Origin: an uncultured Pseudomonadota bacterium
GTDB lineage: Bacteria; Pseudomonadota; Gammaproteobacteria; Burkholderiales; SCOH01
Direction: 5' to 3'
Assembly (NCBI GenBank): GCA_937863215.1
Contig: CALMFQ010000512.1
Location: forward strand, 1-13,650
DNA length: 13,650 nt
Shown: positions 1 to 6,774 of the stretch, piece by piece
Numbering within the stretch: position 1 is the first letter of the stretch
Layout: every line of letters starts with the position of its first letter
Notes under the pieces: generated by a model
What the model saw: the letters and a program-made list of their open reading frames with translations, nothing else
The model's database searches: none
What the model was told of the DNA's origin: nothing
Translations under genes and position numbers: made by a program

Positions 1-608
1 GTCAACACCGAAATGAACGGCAGCTTCTTGTCGGCAAGAAAGGTCAGCGCGGCGCTGGTCTTGGCCATCTGCATCAGCGAGAACAAGCCTTCCTGCATGC
101 GCGCGCCGCCGCTGGCGGTAACACAGACAAATGGCAGATTCTGATCGAGACAGGTATAGATGGCGCGGACAAAACGCTCGCCAACCACCGACCCCATCGA
201 GCCGCCAATGAAGCGGAACTCGAATGCTGCGGCCACCAGCGGGATGTTGTGCACGCTACCCTGCATCACCACCAGTGCGTCGTCTTCGCCGGTATCTTCA
301 TTTGCGGCATGCAGGCGATCGGGGTATTTCTTGCTGTCCTTGAATTTCAGCGGATCGACCGGCTTGACCTCGGTGCCGATTTCGAAGCGAGCATCCGGAT
401 CGAGCAATATATCCAGCCGTTTGCGCGCTGACAGCGGCGTATGGAAACTGCATTTCGGACAGACATGCAGATTGTTTTCCAAATCGGTGCGATAAAGCAC
501 CGCCTCGCACGCCGGGCATTTACTCCACAAGCCCTCCGGCACGCCAGTCTTGGCGGCATTGGTCTTGCTCTTGATTTTCGGAGGAAGAAGTTTCTGTAGC
601 CAGCTCAT
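1..608 (-). CDS. accD: Acetyl-CoA carboxylase carboxyltransferase subunit beta (partial; C-terminus outside window)
   Basis: AccD is the beta half of the carboxyltransferase that moves the carboxyl group from biotin carboxyl carrier protein to acetyl-CoA, making malonyl-CoA for fatty acid synthesis in the cytoplasm. 202 residues are visible, beginning MSWLQKLLPPKIKS. A four-cysteine zinc finger (Cys31-x2-Cys34-x15-Cys50-x2-Cys53) is followed by the crotonase-like carboxyltransferase core, with FIGGSMGSVVGERF and SGGARMQEG (166-174). The ATG at 606-608 has an excellent ribosome binding site (AGGAGG, five bases upstream) and gives the usual family N-terminus. It lies 23 bases after trpA on the same strand, the common trpFBA-accD arrangement, so co-transcription is likely. 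The reading frame runs off the left edge; roughly the last third of the usual protein of about 290 residues is missing only because of the window. Confidence 0.97.
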   Translation of the reverse strand, partial: MSWLQKLLPPKIKSKTNAAKTGVPEGLWSKCPACEAVLYRTDLENNLHVCPKCSFHTPLSARKRLDILLDPDARFEIGTEVKPVDPLKFKDSKKYPDRLHAANEDTGEDDALVVMQGSVHNIPLVAAAFEFRFIGGSMGSVVGERFVRAIYTCLDQNLPFVCVTASGGARMQEGLFSLMQMAKTSAALTFLADKKLPFISVL

Positions 609-631
609 GTTCGCCTCCTTGGTCGTCATGC

Positions 632-1432
632 TTATGCCTTGTCCATTGCGCTGCGGATATCCTGCACCAGTGCCGAAACCCGGGTCACGGCACCGGCACT
701 GCCCGCCGCCTCGATTTCCTGTACCAGCCGGCTGCCGATTACCACGGCATCGGCGATCTCGCCCACCGCACGCGCAGTAGCGCCGTCGCGGATACCGAAG
801 CCGACACCAATCGGCAGCTTCACGTGCTGGCGGATCAGTGGCAAGCGTGCCGCTACTTCCGACATATCCAGATTAGCCGCGCCGGTTACCCCGCGCAACG
901 AAACATAATAAACGTAGCCGGCAGCCATTTCGCCGACCTTGGCAATACGTGCTTCCGGCGTAGTCGGCGCCAGCAGGAAAATCGGCGCAATATTGCGGCG
1001 TTTCAGGCTCGCGACCAGATCGTCCGCCTCTTCCGGCGGAATATCCACCGTCAGCAAGCCATCCACTCCCGCTTCCACCGCCGCGTCGGCGAAGCGGTCA
1101 TAGCCCATCGCCTCGACCGGGTTGGCGTAGCCCATCAACACCACTGGAGTGATCTGATCGGTCTGACGGAACTGCTTCACCAGCTGCAGCACATCGTTCA
1201 GTGTCACGCCATTCGCCAGAGCACGTTCGCTGGCGCGCTGGATCACCGGCCCATCGGCCATCGGATCGGAAAACGGCACGCCCAGCTCGAGCACATCGGC
1301 GCCGGCGGCAACCAGCCCGTGCATCAGCGGTAAAGTAGTCGCCAGATCCGGATCGCCGGCAGTGACAAATGGGATCAGCGCCTTGCGGCCCTGTGCGCGC
1401 AACTGCGCGAATCGTTGATCAATTCTGGACAT
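632..1432 (-). CDS. trpA: Tryptophan synthase alpha chain
   Basis: TrpA cleaves indole-3-glycerol phosphate to indole and glyceraldehyde 3-phosphate, and passes indole through a tunnel to TrpB in the alpha2beta2 complex. The protein has 266 residues, normal for the family. Both catalytic acids are at their classical positions, Glu49 (VLELG) and Asp60 (PMADGP), and the phosphate-binding glycine loops (GVGFGI, VVIGS) are in the C-terminal third of the TIM barrel. The ATG start is preceded by AGGA with a seven-base spacer. It follows trpB after a 74-base gap that contains a perfect inverted repeat, and precedes accD by 23 bases. No leader peptide or attenuator of the enterobacterial trp type is visible nearby. 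I see nothing truncated or degenerate. Confidence 0.98.
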   Translation of the reverse strand: MSRIDQRFAQLRAQGRKALIPFVTAGDPDLATTLPLMHGLVAAGADVLELGVPFSDPMADGPVIQRASERALANGVTLNDVLQLVKQFRQTDQITPVVLMGYANPVEAMGYDRFADAAVEAGVDGLLTVDIPPEEADDLVASLKRRNIAPIFLLAPTTPEARIAKVGEMAAGYVYYVSLRGVTGAANLDMSEVAARLPLIRQHVKLPIGVGFGIRDGATARAVGEIADAVVIGSRLVQEIEAAGSAGAVTRVSALVQDIRSAMDKA

Positions 1433-1456
1433 GCTGTATTCCTGACGCTCTCGATA

Positions 1457-1487
1457 TTTTACCCGCCGACGCTGCCGGCGGGTAAAA
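1457..1487. repeat. Perfect 12-bp inverted repeat between trpB and trpA
   Basis: TTTTACCCGCCG at 1457-1468 is an exact inverted copy of CGGCGGGTAAAA at 1476-1487, with a seven-base loop. In the trpB-trpA transcript this forms a very stable hairpin with U-rich 5' and A-rich 3' arms. There is no U tract after the stem on either strand, so it does not fit an intrinsic terminator. It may be an mRNA processing or stability element, or a dispersed intergenic repeat. The function is unknown. Confidence 0.85.
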
Positions 1488-1506
1488 AAGTGTCTGTTGC
1501 GTTAGA

Positions 1507-2706
1507 TTAAAGTTGGATTCCGGACAGGGTGGCAACGGTAGGAATGTCCTTGTCGCCACGGCCGGACAAATTGACCAGAATCACTCGATCCTTGCCCATG
1601 GTCGGCGCCAGGCGCTTGGCGTAGGCCAGCGCATGGCTGGATTCGAGTGCCGGGATGATACCCTCGAAACGGCACAGGTCATGGAATGCCTGCAGCGCTT
1701 CGTCATCGTTGGCAGCAACATATTCGGCGCGACCACAGTCTTTCAGGTAGCTGTGTTCCGGCCCCACGCCCGGGTAATCCAGGCCAGCGGAAATCGAATG
1801 GGTCTCAATGATCTGGCCATTGGCGTCCTGCATCAGGTAGGTGCGATTACCATGCAGCACCCCTGGTGTACCCGCTGACAACGGTGCCGCGTGGCGACCT
1901 GTCTGGACACCCTCACCGCCGGCCTCCACACCGATCAGGCGCACACCGTCAACATTGATGTACGGATAGAAAATACCGATCGCGTTGGAGCCGCCGCCGA
2001 CACAAGCGACGACCACATCCGGCTGGCGGCCGATCATTTCCGGCATCTGCTGTTTGCATTCGTCGCCAATCACGGCCTGGAAATCGCGCACCATCATCGG
2101 GTACGGATGCGGCCCGGCAGCAGTACCGAGGATATAGAAGGTACTGTCGATATTGGTCACCCAATCGCGCATGGCTTCGTTGAGCGCATCCTTGAGCGTT
2201 TTCGAACCGCTTTCGACCGGCACCACGGTGGCGCCGAGCAGTTTCATGCGGTAGACGTTGGCGGCTTGACGCTTGACGTCTTCCGAGCCCATGTAGACCA
2301 CGCATTCCATACCGTAGCGCGCCGCCACGGTAGCCGACGCCACTCCATGCTGGCCGGCACCGGTTTCGGCGATCACGCGTTTCTTGCCCATGCGCCGCGC
2401 CAGCAATGCCTGGCCGATGGTGTTGTTGATCTTGTGTGCGCCGGTATGATTGAGGTCTTCGCGCTTCAGGTAGATCTGTGCACCGCCCAGAAATTCCGAC
2501 CAATGTCTGGCATGGTAAATCGGGCTCGGGCGGCCGACGTAATGCTTCAGCTCATGACGGAATTCTGCCTGGAATGCCGCGTCGTTGCGGGCAATATCGT
2601 ACTGCTGACGCAACTCGTCCAGTGCAGTCATCAGGGTTTCGGCTACATAAACCCCGCCGTAGGGCCCGAAATGGCCACGTGCATCGGGCAAGTCATACAT
2701 CTGCAT
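1507..2706 (-). CDS. trpB: Tryptophan synthase beta chain
   Basis: TrpB is the pyridoxal-phosphate enzyme that condenses indole with L-serine to give tryptophan. From the chosen start it has 399 residues, the family's usual length. HTGAHKINN carries the Schiff-base lysine at Lys92, ETGAGQH (114-120) supplies the catalytic glutamate, and GGGSNAIG (237-244) binds the cofactor phosphate. The frame is open upstream to 2838, but that extension runs antiphase through trpF and has no family character. The ATG at 2706 has GGAG six bases upstream and leads into MQMYDLPDARGHFGPYGG; an ATG two codons later is the alternative. The start overlaps the end of trpF by 14 bases, so translational coupling is likely and would balance the two enzymes. 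trpA follows after a hairpin-bearing gap. Confidence 0.98.
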   Translation of the reverse strand: MQMYDLPDARGHFGPYGGVYVAETLMTALDELRQQYDIARNDAAFQAEFRHELKHYVGRPSPIYHARHWSEFLGGAQIYLKREDLNHTGAHKINNTIGQALLARRMGKKRVIAETGAGQHGVASATVAARYGMECVVYMGSEDVKRQAANVYRMKLLGATVVPVESGSKTLKDALNEAMRDWVTNIDSTFYILGTAAGPHPYPMMVRDFQAVIGDECKQQMPEMIGRQPDVVVACVGGGSNAIGIFYPYINVDGVRLIGVEAGGEGVQTGRHAAPLSAGTPGVLHGNRTYLMQDANGQIIETHSISAGLDYPGVGPEHSYLKDCGRAEYVAANDDEALQAFHDLCRFEGIIPALESSHALAYAKRLAPTMGKDRVILVNLSGRGDKDIPTVATLSGIQL

Positions 2707-3316
2707 TACGTACTCCATTGATAAAGGCCTGCATTTTTGCAGCATCCTTGAAACCCTTGCCGCTCTCCACACCACTGGAAACATCGACGGCCCACGGCCG
2801 GACACTGCGCACCGCATGCTCGACGTTATCGGGCTCAAGCCCGCCGGAAAGAATCACCGGAACATCCAGATCGCGCGGAATCAACGACCAGTCGAAGCGT
2901 TCGCCGGTACCGCCGGGCACGCCCGGAACATAAGCGTCGAGCAGCAATCCGCGCGCCTGACGGAAATTGCGCGCGTATTGTAACAAATCCAGCCCCGGTT
3001 TGACCCGCACCGCCTTGATGAATGGCAAACCGAACTGGGCACAATACTCCGGGGCCTCGTCGCCATGAAACTGCAACAAGGTAAGCGGAACCTGACGCAG
3101 CACGCTGCGCACCTCATCCGCATCAGCATCAACAAACAAGCCAACCGCCGACACAAACGGCGGCAGTACAGCACAAACCGCACTTGCTACCTGAGCCGTC
3201 ACATGACGCGGACTGGGAGGATAAAACACCAGACCGATCGCATCCGCTCCCCACTGCGCAGCGGTAACAGCCTGATCGGGACGGGTAAATCCGCAGATTT
3301 TGATTCGGGTGCGCAT
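2693..3316 (-). CDS. trpF: Phosphoribosylanthranilate isomerase
   Basis: TrpF performs the Amadori rearrangement of N-(5'-phosphoribosyl)anthranilate to CdRP, the step two before tryptophan synthase. The 207-residue product is a complete monofunctional (beta/alpha)8 barrel. KICGFTR carries the catalytic Cys8, LLLDAYVPG holds the catalytic Asp127, and SGGL (157-160) with DVSSGVES (178-185) forms the phosphate-binding site. The start at 3316 gives the normal MRTRIKICG opening. An in-frame ATG at 3352 would add 12 residues, and neither has a convincing ribosome binding site, so the start is moderately certain. Its 3' end overlaps trpB by 14 bases. It lies 75 bases downstream of the FimV-like gene with no obvious terminator between, so a transcript from the upstream genes may run into it. 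Confidence 0.96.
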   Translation of the reverse strand: MRTRIKICGFTRPDQAVTAAQWGADAIGLVFYPPSPRHVTAQVASAVCAVLPPFVSAVGLFVDADADEVRSVLRQVPLTLLQFHGDEAPEYCAQFGLPFIKAVRVKPGLDLLQYARNFRQARGLLLDAYVPGVPGGTGERFDWSLIPRDLDVPVILSGGLEPDNVEHAVRSVRPWAVDVSSGVESGKGFKDAAKMQAFINGVRNADV

Positions 3317-3391
3317 CAGTGGCTTGATTCGAATATCATCGAGCGGCCGCATTCTGCAACACTAATGCACGACCCCGTCCGGCTTGCAAGC

Positions 3392-5122
3392 TCATGCCGC
3401 ACTACGCATTTCCTCCAGCATCTCGCGTGCCAGCTTGCCCTGCGTGGCATTGCCCTCGTCCAGCACCTCCTGCAGGATTTCATTGGCACTGTCGCGATCG
3501 CCCATTTCCATATAGGCCTTGGCCAGACTGATCTTGATATCGATCGGGTCCTCATCTTCGGCCTGCAGATTATCGATCTCCAGCGTAATTACCGGCTCTG
3601 CCGCCGTATCCGGCATCTGCGCCGGCATTTCGGCGTCCAGATCCAGATTGATGCCTCCGAAATCCAGCAGAACCTCCGGTGCGGCAGGCGCAGCCGAATC
3701 GTCCTCATAACCGGAATCAGCTACCGGAGCACGATCGGCATTGCTGTCAAACTCGAAATCGAAATTGAGCAAGGTGTCGGGATTGATCCGTTGCGAGCCG
3801 GAGGGCAGCTCAGCAGCGGCTGGCTCTTGCGACATCGTGCCGCGCGCAGGCTCATCGTCGGCCGGTGCGGACAAATCCACCACATCCGTCAACGGAACAT
3901 TGGCAGCATCGGTATCCGGCTGCAACAGATTCAGCTCGTGACCGATACTGGAATCGTGCCCGTGCCCTTCTGCCACGGCAGCTGCCGTCGTTTCCGCAGC
4001 AGCCCCGCTCAACAACGCCAGCTCGAAATTATCCGGCTCCGGTCTGGTTTGCACAGGCAACGCCTGCGCCGGCCCGGCCGTAACCGATTGGTGCAATTCG
4101 TCATCGGGTTCCCCTGCCAGCGGGTTTTTCGGGCCAAAGCCGGCACTCAGTTCGACGACGCGCATCCAGATTGAATCGTCCTTGTTGACGCCAATCGATT
4201 GCATCTCTGCCAAAGTGGTCTCAAAGCTGCGCAAATCGCCGCGCGAAGCGTAGATTTCCAGCAGCTTGAGGCGAATATCCTGCCGGTTCGGCAGTTTACT
4301 CAACGCGTCCTGCAGGATTTCCTCGGCCTGAGAGTCGCGACCGTAGGCCAGATAGACTTCTGCCTCGGCAACCGGATCGATGGTCGACGGGTCGAAGCTG
4401 CCATCGCCCAGATCCTCATCCTTCAGCATTGAATTCATCGCCAGCGTGGTATCGATCACCGCACCGCCGGTACTGCCGATTACCACGTGCTTGGTCGGCG
4501 GATTGTGGGCCAGCAGACTGTCTTCGAACATCGGGGCGCTGTCCTTGCGGCGCCGCCGCATCAGTGCCCACACCGCAGCGCCACCGACGACAGCCGCGCC
4601 GCCACCGAGATACAACGGGTCGGTAAACGGCGGCGGGAGCGATGCCGTTTCTGTCACCACCGGGGCCACGGGTTTGGGTGGTTTCGGCGGCTTGGATACT
4701 ACCGGGGTGCCGATGGCCTTCGGTTTTTCTTCGGAGGACTTGGCAGGCTCGCTACCTGCGGCCACCGCATCCGTAGCGGCATCGGTTACCACAGGCGCAG
4801 CTTCGGTTGCTGCGGCGGCAGGTTTTTCTTCGCCGACGGCTTCCGCACCGATTTTCTTCACCGCCGCCGGATTATTGCCGATCCAGCGAATTACCGTGCG
4901 CGCCGAATTCAGTTCGTGCATCAGTTCGGCATTGCGCCGGTTGGCGTCGCGCAAGGCCTTGTCCTGCTCGCTGACCCCCTGCTGCAGCGCTTCGAGTTTC
5001 TGCTGCAGCAACGCCAGTTGCCGCTTGGCCCGCTCCTCTGCCTCTGTTGCAGCAGAAGCGTGCGTACCAAACATGCCGGCCACCGCCAAGGCGATCAAAC
5101 CTACGCGATACGACTGTTTCAT
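3392..5122 (-). CDS. Short FimV-like inner-membrane protein (second FimV paralogue, no LysM)
   Basis: This 576-residue protein is built like the back half of FimV. It has a signal peptide (1-24, cleavage near ASA-AT), a periplasmic alpha-helical coiled coil (about 26-75), a low-complexity Ala/Pro/Lys linker (95-168), one membrane segment (about 171-188) followed by RRRRK, and an acidic cytoplasmic part. A TPR-like block at 249-305 includes DPVAEAEVYLAYGRDSQAEE, and a C-terminal helical repeat (525-576) includes KISLAKAYMEMGDRDSANEI. Both match the corresponding parts of the full FimV encoded upstream. The N-terminal FimV domain and the LysM peptidoglycan-binding domain are missing. The ATG has a strong AGGGGA site. 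FimV proteins organise the cell pole and type IV pili; whether this shorter form partners or competes with FimV is inference. Confidence 0.85.
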   Translation of the reverse strand: MKQSYRVGLIALAVAGMFGTHASAATEAEERAKRQLALLQQKLEALQQGVSEQDKALRDANRRNAELMHELNSARTVIRWIGNNPAAVKKIGAEAVGEEKPAAAATEAAPVVTDAATDAVAAGSEPAKSSEEKPKAIGTPVVSKPPKPPKPVAPVVTETASLPPPFTDPLYLGGGAAVVGGAAVWALMRRRRKDSAPMFEDSLLAHNPPTKHVVIGSTGGAVIDTTLAMNSMLKDEDLGDGSFDPSTIDPVAEAEVYLAYGRDSQAEEILQDALSKLPNRQDIRLKLLEIYASRGDLRSFETTLAEMQSIGVNKDDSIWMRVVELSAGFGPKNPLAGEPDDELHQSVTAGPAQALPVQTRPEPDNFELALLSGAAAETTAAAVAEGHGHDSSIGHELNLLQPDTDAANVPLTDVVDLSAPADDEPARGTMSQEPAAAELPSGSQRINPDTLLNFDFEFDSNADRAPVADSGYEDDSAAPAAPEVLLDFGGINLDLDAEMPAQMPDTAAEPVITLEIDNLQAEDEDPIDIKISLAKAYMEMGDRDSANEILQEVLDEGNATQGKLAREMLEEMRSAA

Positions 5123-5217
5123 TTGTCCCCTAGCCTCTCGGATTTATTGTAATTGCTCTGTTAACTGTTCCGGCAGCACCTGTGCCACCGCCAGTCTCCT
5201 GCATTCCAGTGTTGGAC

Positions 5218-5994
5218 TCATGGCATCCATCCTGTCGGCATGGCCGGCAACCCCCAATGTTCGGCATATTCAACCCCGTTCAGGTACAAGCCGTCCGGCG
5301 CAAATGTCGCCGCCGCCTTGCTGCGGTCGCGCGATTCCAATACCTGCGCCAGCCAGTCCGGTGCCTGCCTGCCCTTGCCTACGTGAACCAGGCTGCCAAC
5401 CAGATTACGTACCATGTGATGCAAAAAAGCATCGGCATGCAAATCGAAATGGATCAGATGCCCACCGCGGCTGATATCCAGTTGCTTCAATTGTTTGATT
5501 GGGGATTTGGCCTGACATTCTGCAGCCCGAAATGCGCTGAAATCGTGGGTTCCCACCAGCAGGCTGGCGGCACGCTGCATCAGTTCCAGATTGAGCGGAT
5601 TATGGCACCATCCCGCACGCCCGTGCAATAAAGCCGGGCGCACCGGATGATTGAACAGCACATAGCGATAGCTGCGCCCGCGCGCCGAAAAACGTGCATG
5701 AAACTGTTCATCCACCGGCCTGGCCCACTGCACCGCAACCGAATGCGGCAAATGGCTGTTGACACCACGCACCCAGGCCATATCCGGACGCATGGCTGCG
5801 GTATCGAAATGCACCACCTGCATTGAGGCGTGCACACCGGCATCGGTACGGCCGGCGGCAATCACCCGTATCGGTTCGCCGGCAATGATAGACAGAGCGC
5901 GTTCCAATGCATCCTGCACCGTTCCCCCGGTTGGCTGCGACTGCCAGCCGGAAAAACTGCGACCATCATATTCCAATCCCAGAGCAATACGCAC
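5218..5994 (-). CDS. truA: tRNA pseudouridine(38-40) synthase
   Basis: TruA converts uridines 38, 39 and 40 in the anticodon stem-loop of many tRNAs to pseudouridine. The 258-residue protein has the normal length. The family signature AGRTDAGVHA carries the catalytic Asp51, and HHMVRNLVGSLVHVGKG is the C-terminal conserved segment. The start is GTG at 5994, placed immediately after the TGA of the upstream membrane-protein gene (TGAGTG, no gap), so it probably depends on translational coupling; no good independent ribosome binding site is seen. It lies in the conserved fimV-truA-trpF neighbourhood of betaproteobacteria, here interrupted by a CbiQ-like gene on one side and a FimV paralogue on the other. 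Confidence 0.97.
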   Translation of the reverse strand: MRIALGLEYDGRSFSGWQSQPTGGTVQDALERALSIIAGEPIRVIAAGRTDAGVHASMQVVHFDTAAMRPDMAWVRGVNSHLPHSVAVQWARPVDEQFHARFSARGRSYRYVLFNHPVRPALLHGRAGWCHNPLNLELMQRAASLLVGTHDFSAFRAAECQAKSPIKQLKQLDISRGGHLIHFDLHADAFLHHMVRNLVGSLVHVGKGRQAPDWLAQVLESRDRSKAAATFAPDGLYLNGVEYAEHWGLPAMPTGWMP

Positions 5995-6639
5995 TCAGAC
6001 ACCCAGACGACAATAAACAAGCAAGCCGGTCATCGCCAGCAATATCAGCCATTCCTGCAGCACCAACGACTCCGGCTGCCAGCGGATGGCAGCGTGAGGC
6101 TCGTTCTCGCGCAGTTGCAAAGCACTGTCGAGTTCATCCTGCCAACGCGGCGCTGCACTGCCGAGATGGCGGTCGATATACTCCAGCGTGAGCGTCAAAC
6201 GCACAGCCAGACGCTGCACATCCAGGCTACACCGGGCCAGCGGCTGCAGCAGGTGCAACAGCCCTTGCAGCAACCGCTCCCGGCCAAGCCCTCCCAGCAG
6301 CCACGCAAGCGATGCCAGCATGGCCAACAGACGCAACGCCTGCATCGCCCCGTGCAGCGCCCCCTCCAGAGTGATCAGGCGCACCGGCCACCACTCCCCG
6401 AGCGGCTGACCCGGAGTAATCAGGCAGTAGAGAATCAGTACCGAAAGCAGCAAGACGCGATTACGCCGCAAGACCCCTATCAGGCGCTGCGGGAAATATA
6501 CGCCCGCAGCCAGCAACAGCAGCGCACTCAAGGCGAGCAGGAATTTCCAGTCAAGTACAGGCAACAGCAATGCCAGCAAAATCCAGAATGCGATACGGGT
6601 AGCGGGATGGAACTGCGACAATTCGCCTCTGCGCGCCAC
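5995..6639 (-). CDS. CbiQ/EcfT-like multi-spanning membrane protein
   Basis: A 214-residue hydrophobic protein with the layout of the transmembrane T subunit of energy-coupling-factor (vitamin/cobalt) transporters. It opens with a LSQFHPATR segment, has membrane helices at about 15-31, 33-48, 62-75 and 98-118, a long amphipathic cytoplasmic stretch (120-190, including the family-like RLAVRLTLTLEYID), and a last helix at about 194-210. LITPGQPL after the third helix also resembles CbiQ-type proteins. I do not find the Ala-Arg-Gly coupling motifs that contact the ATPases, and no ECF ATPase or substrate-binding S gene is nearby, so transport function is uncertain. The start is GTG at 6639 with GGAGGG six bases upstream. 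Its TGA directly abuts the truA start. Confidence is good for the membrane protein, moderate for the family. Confidence 0.7.
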   Translation of the reverse strand: MARRGELSQFHPATRIAFWILLALLLPVLDWKFLLALSALLLLAAGVYFPQRLIGVLRRNRVLLLSVLILYCLITPGQPLGEWWPVRLITLEGALHGAMQALRLLAMLASLAWLLGGLGRERLLQGLLHLLQPLARCSLDVQRLAVRLTLTLEYIDRHLGSAAPRWQDELDSALQLRENEPHAAIRWQPESLVLQEWLILLAMTGLLVYCRLGV

Positions 6640-6716
6640 AAGCTACCCTCCATCAAGCGGACGTTAGTGCCAGCCAGCTGCGCATACCCGCAATCCGGCC
6701 GTGACACCCACAGGGA

Positions 6717-6749
6717 AAAGAAAAAGCCAGGCGATTCGCATCACCCGGC
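6717..6749 (-). terminator. Rho-independent terminator after fimV
   Basis: Read on the minus strand, GCCGGGTGAT pairs with ATCGCCTGGC as a 10-bp stem containing two G-U wobbles. The tetraloop is GCGA (GNRA type), followed by TTTTTCTTTT. It begins 25 bases past the fimV stop and should separate the fimV transcript from the CbiQ-like/truA genes, which then need their own promoter or read-through. Confidence 0.85.
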
Positions 6750-6774
6750 CTCGTACCGATCACAGGCCCAAGCG

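Noticed and set aside
1457..1487. trpB-trpA inverted repeat as an intrinsic terminator
   Set aside because: The T-rich arm precedes and the A-rich arm follows the stem on both strands, so no U tract follows it, and a terminator here would cut trpA off from trpB.
5144..5221. 25-codon minus-strand frame whose ATG overlaps the truA stop (ATGA)
   Set aside because: The overlap is suggestive of coupling, but there is no recognisable peptide character and it is too short to support without conservation data.
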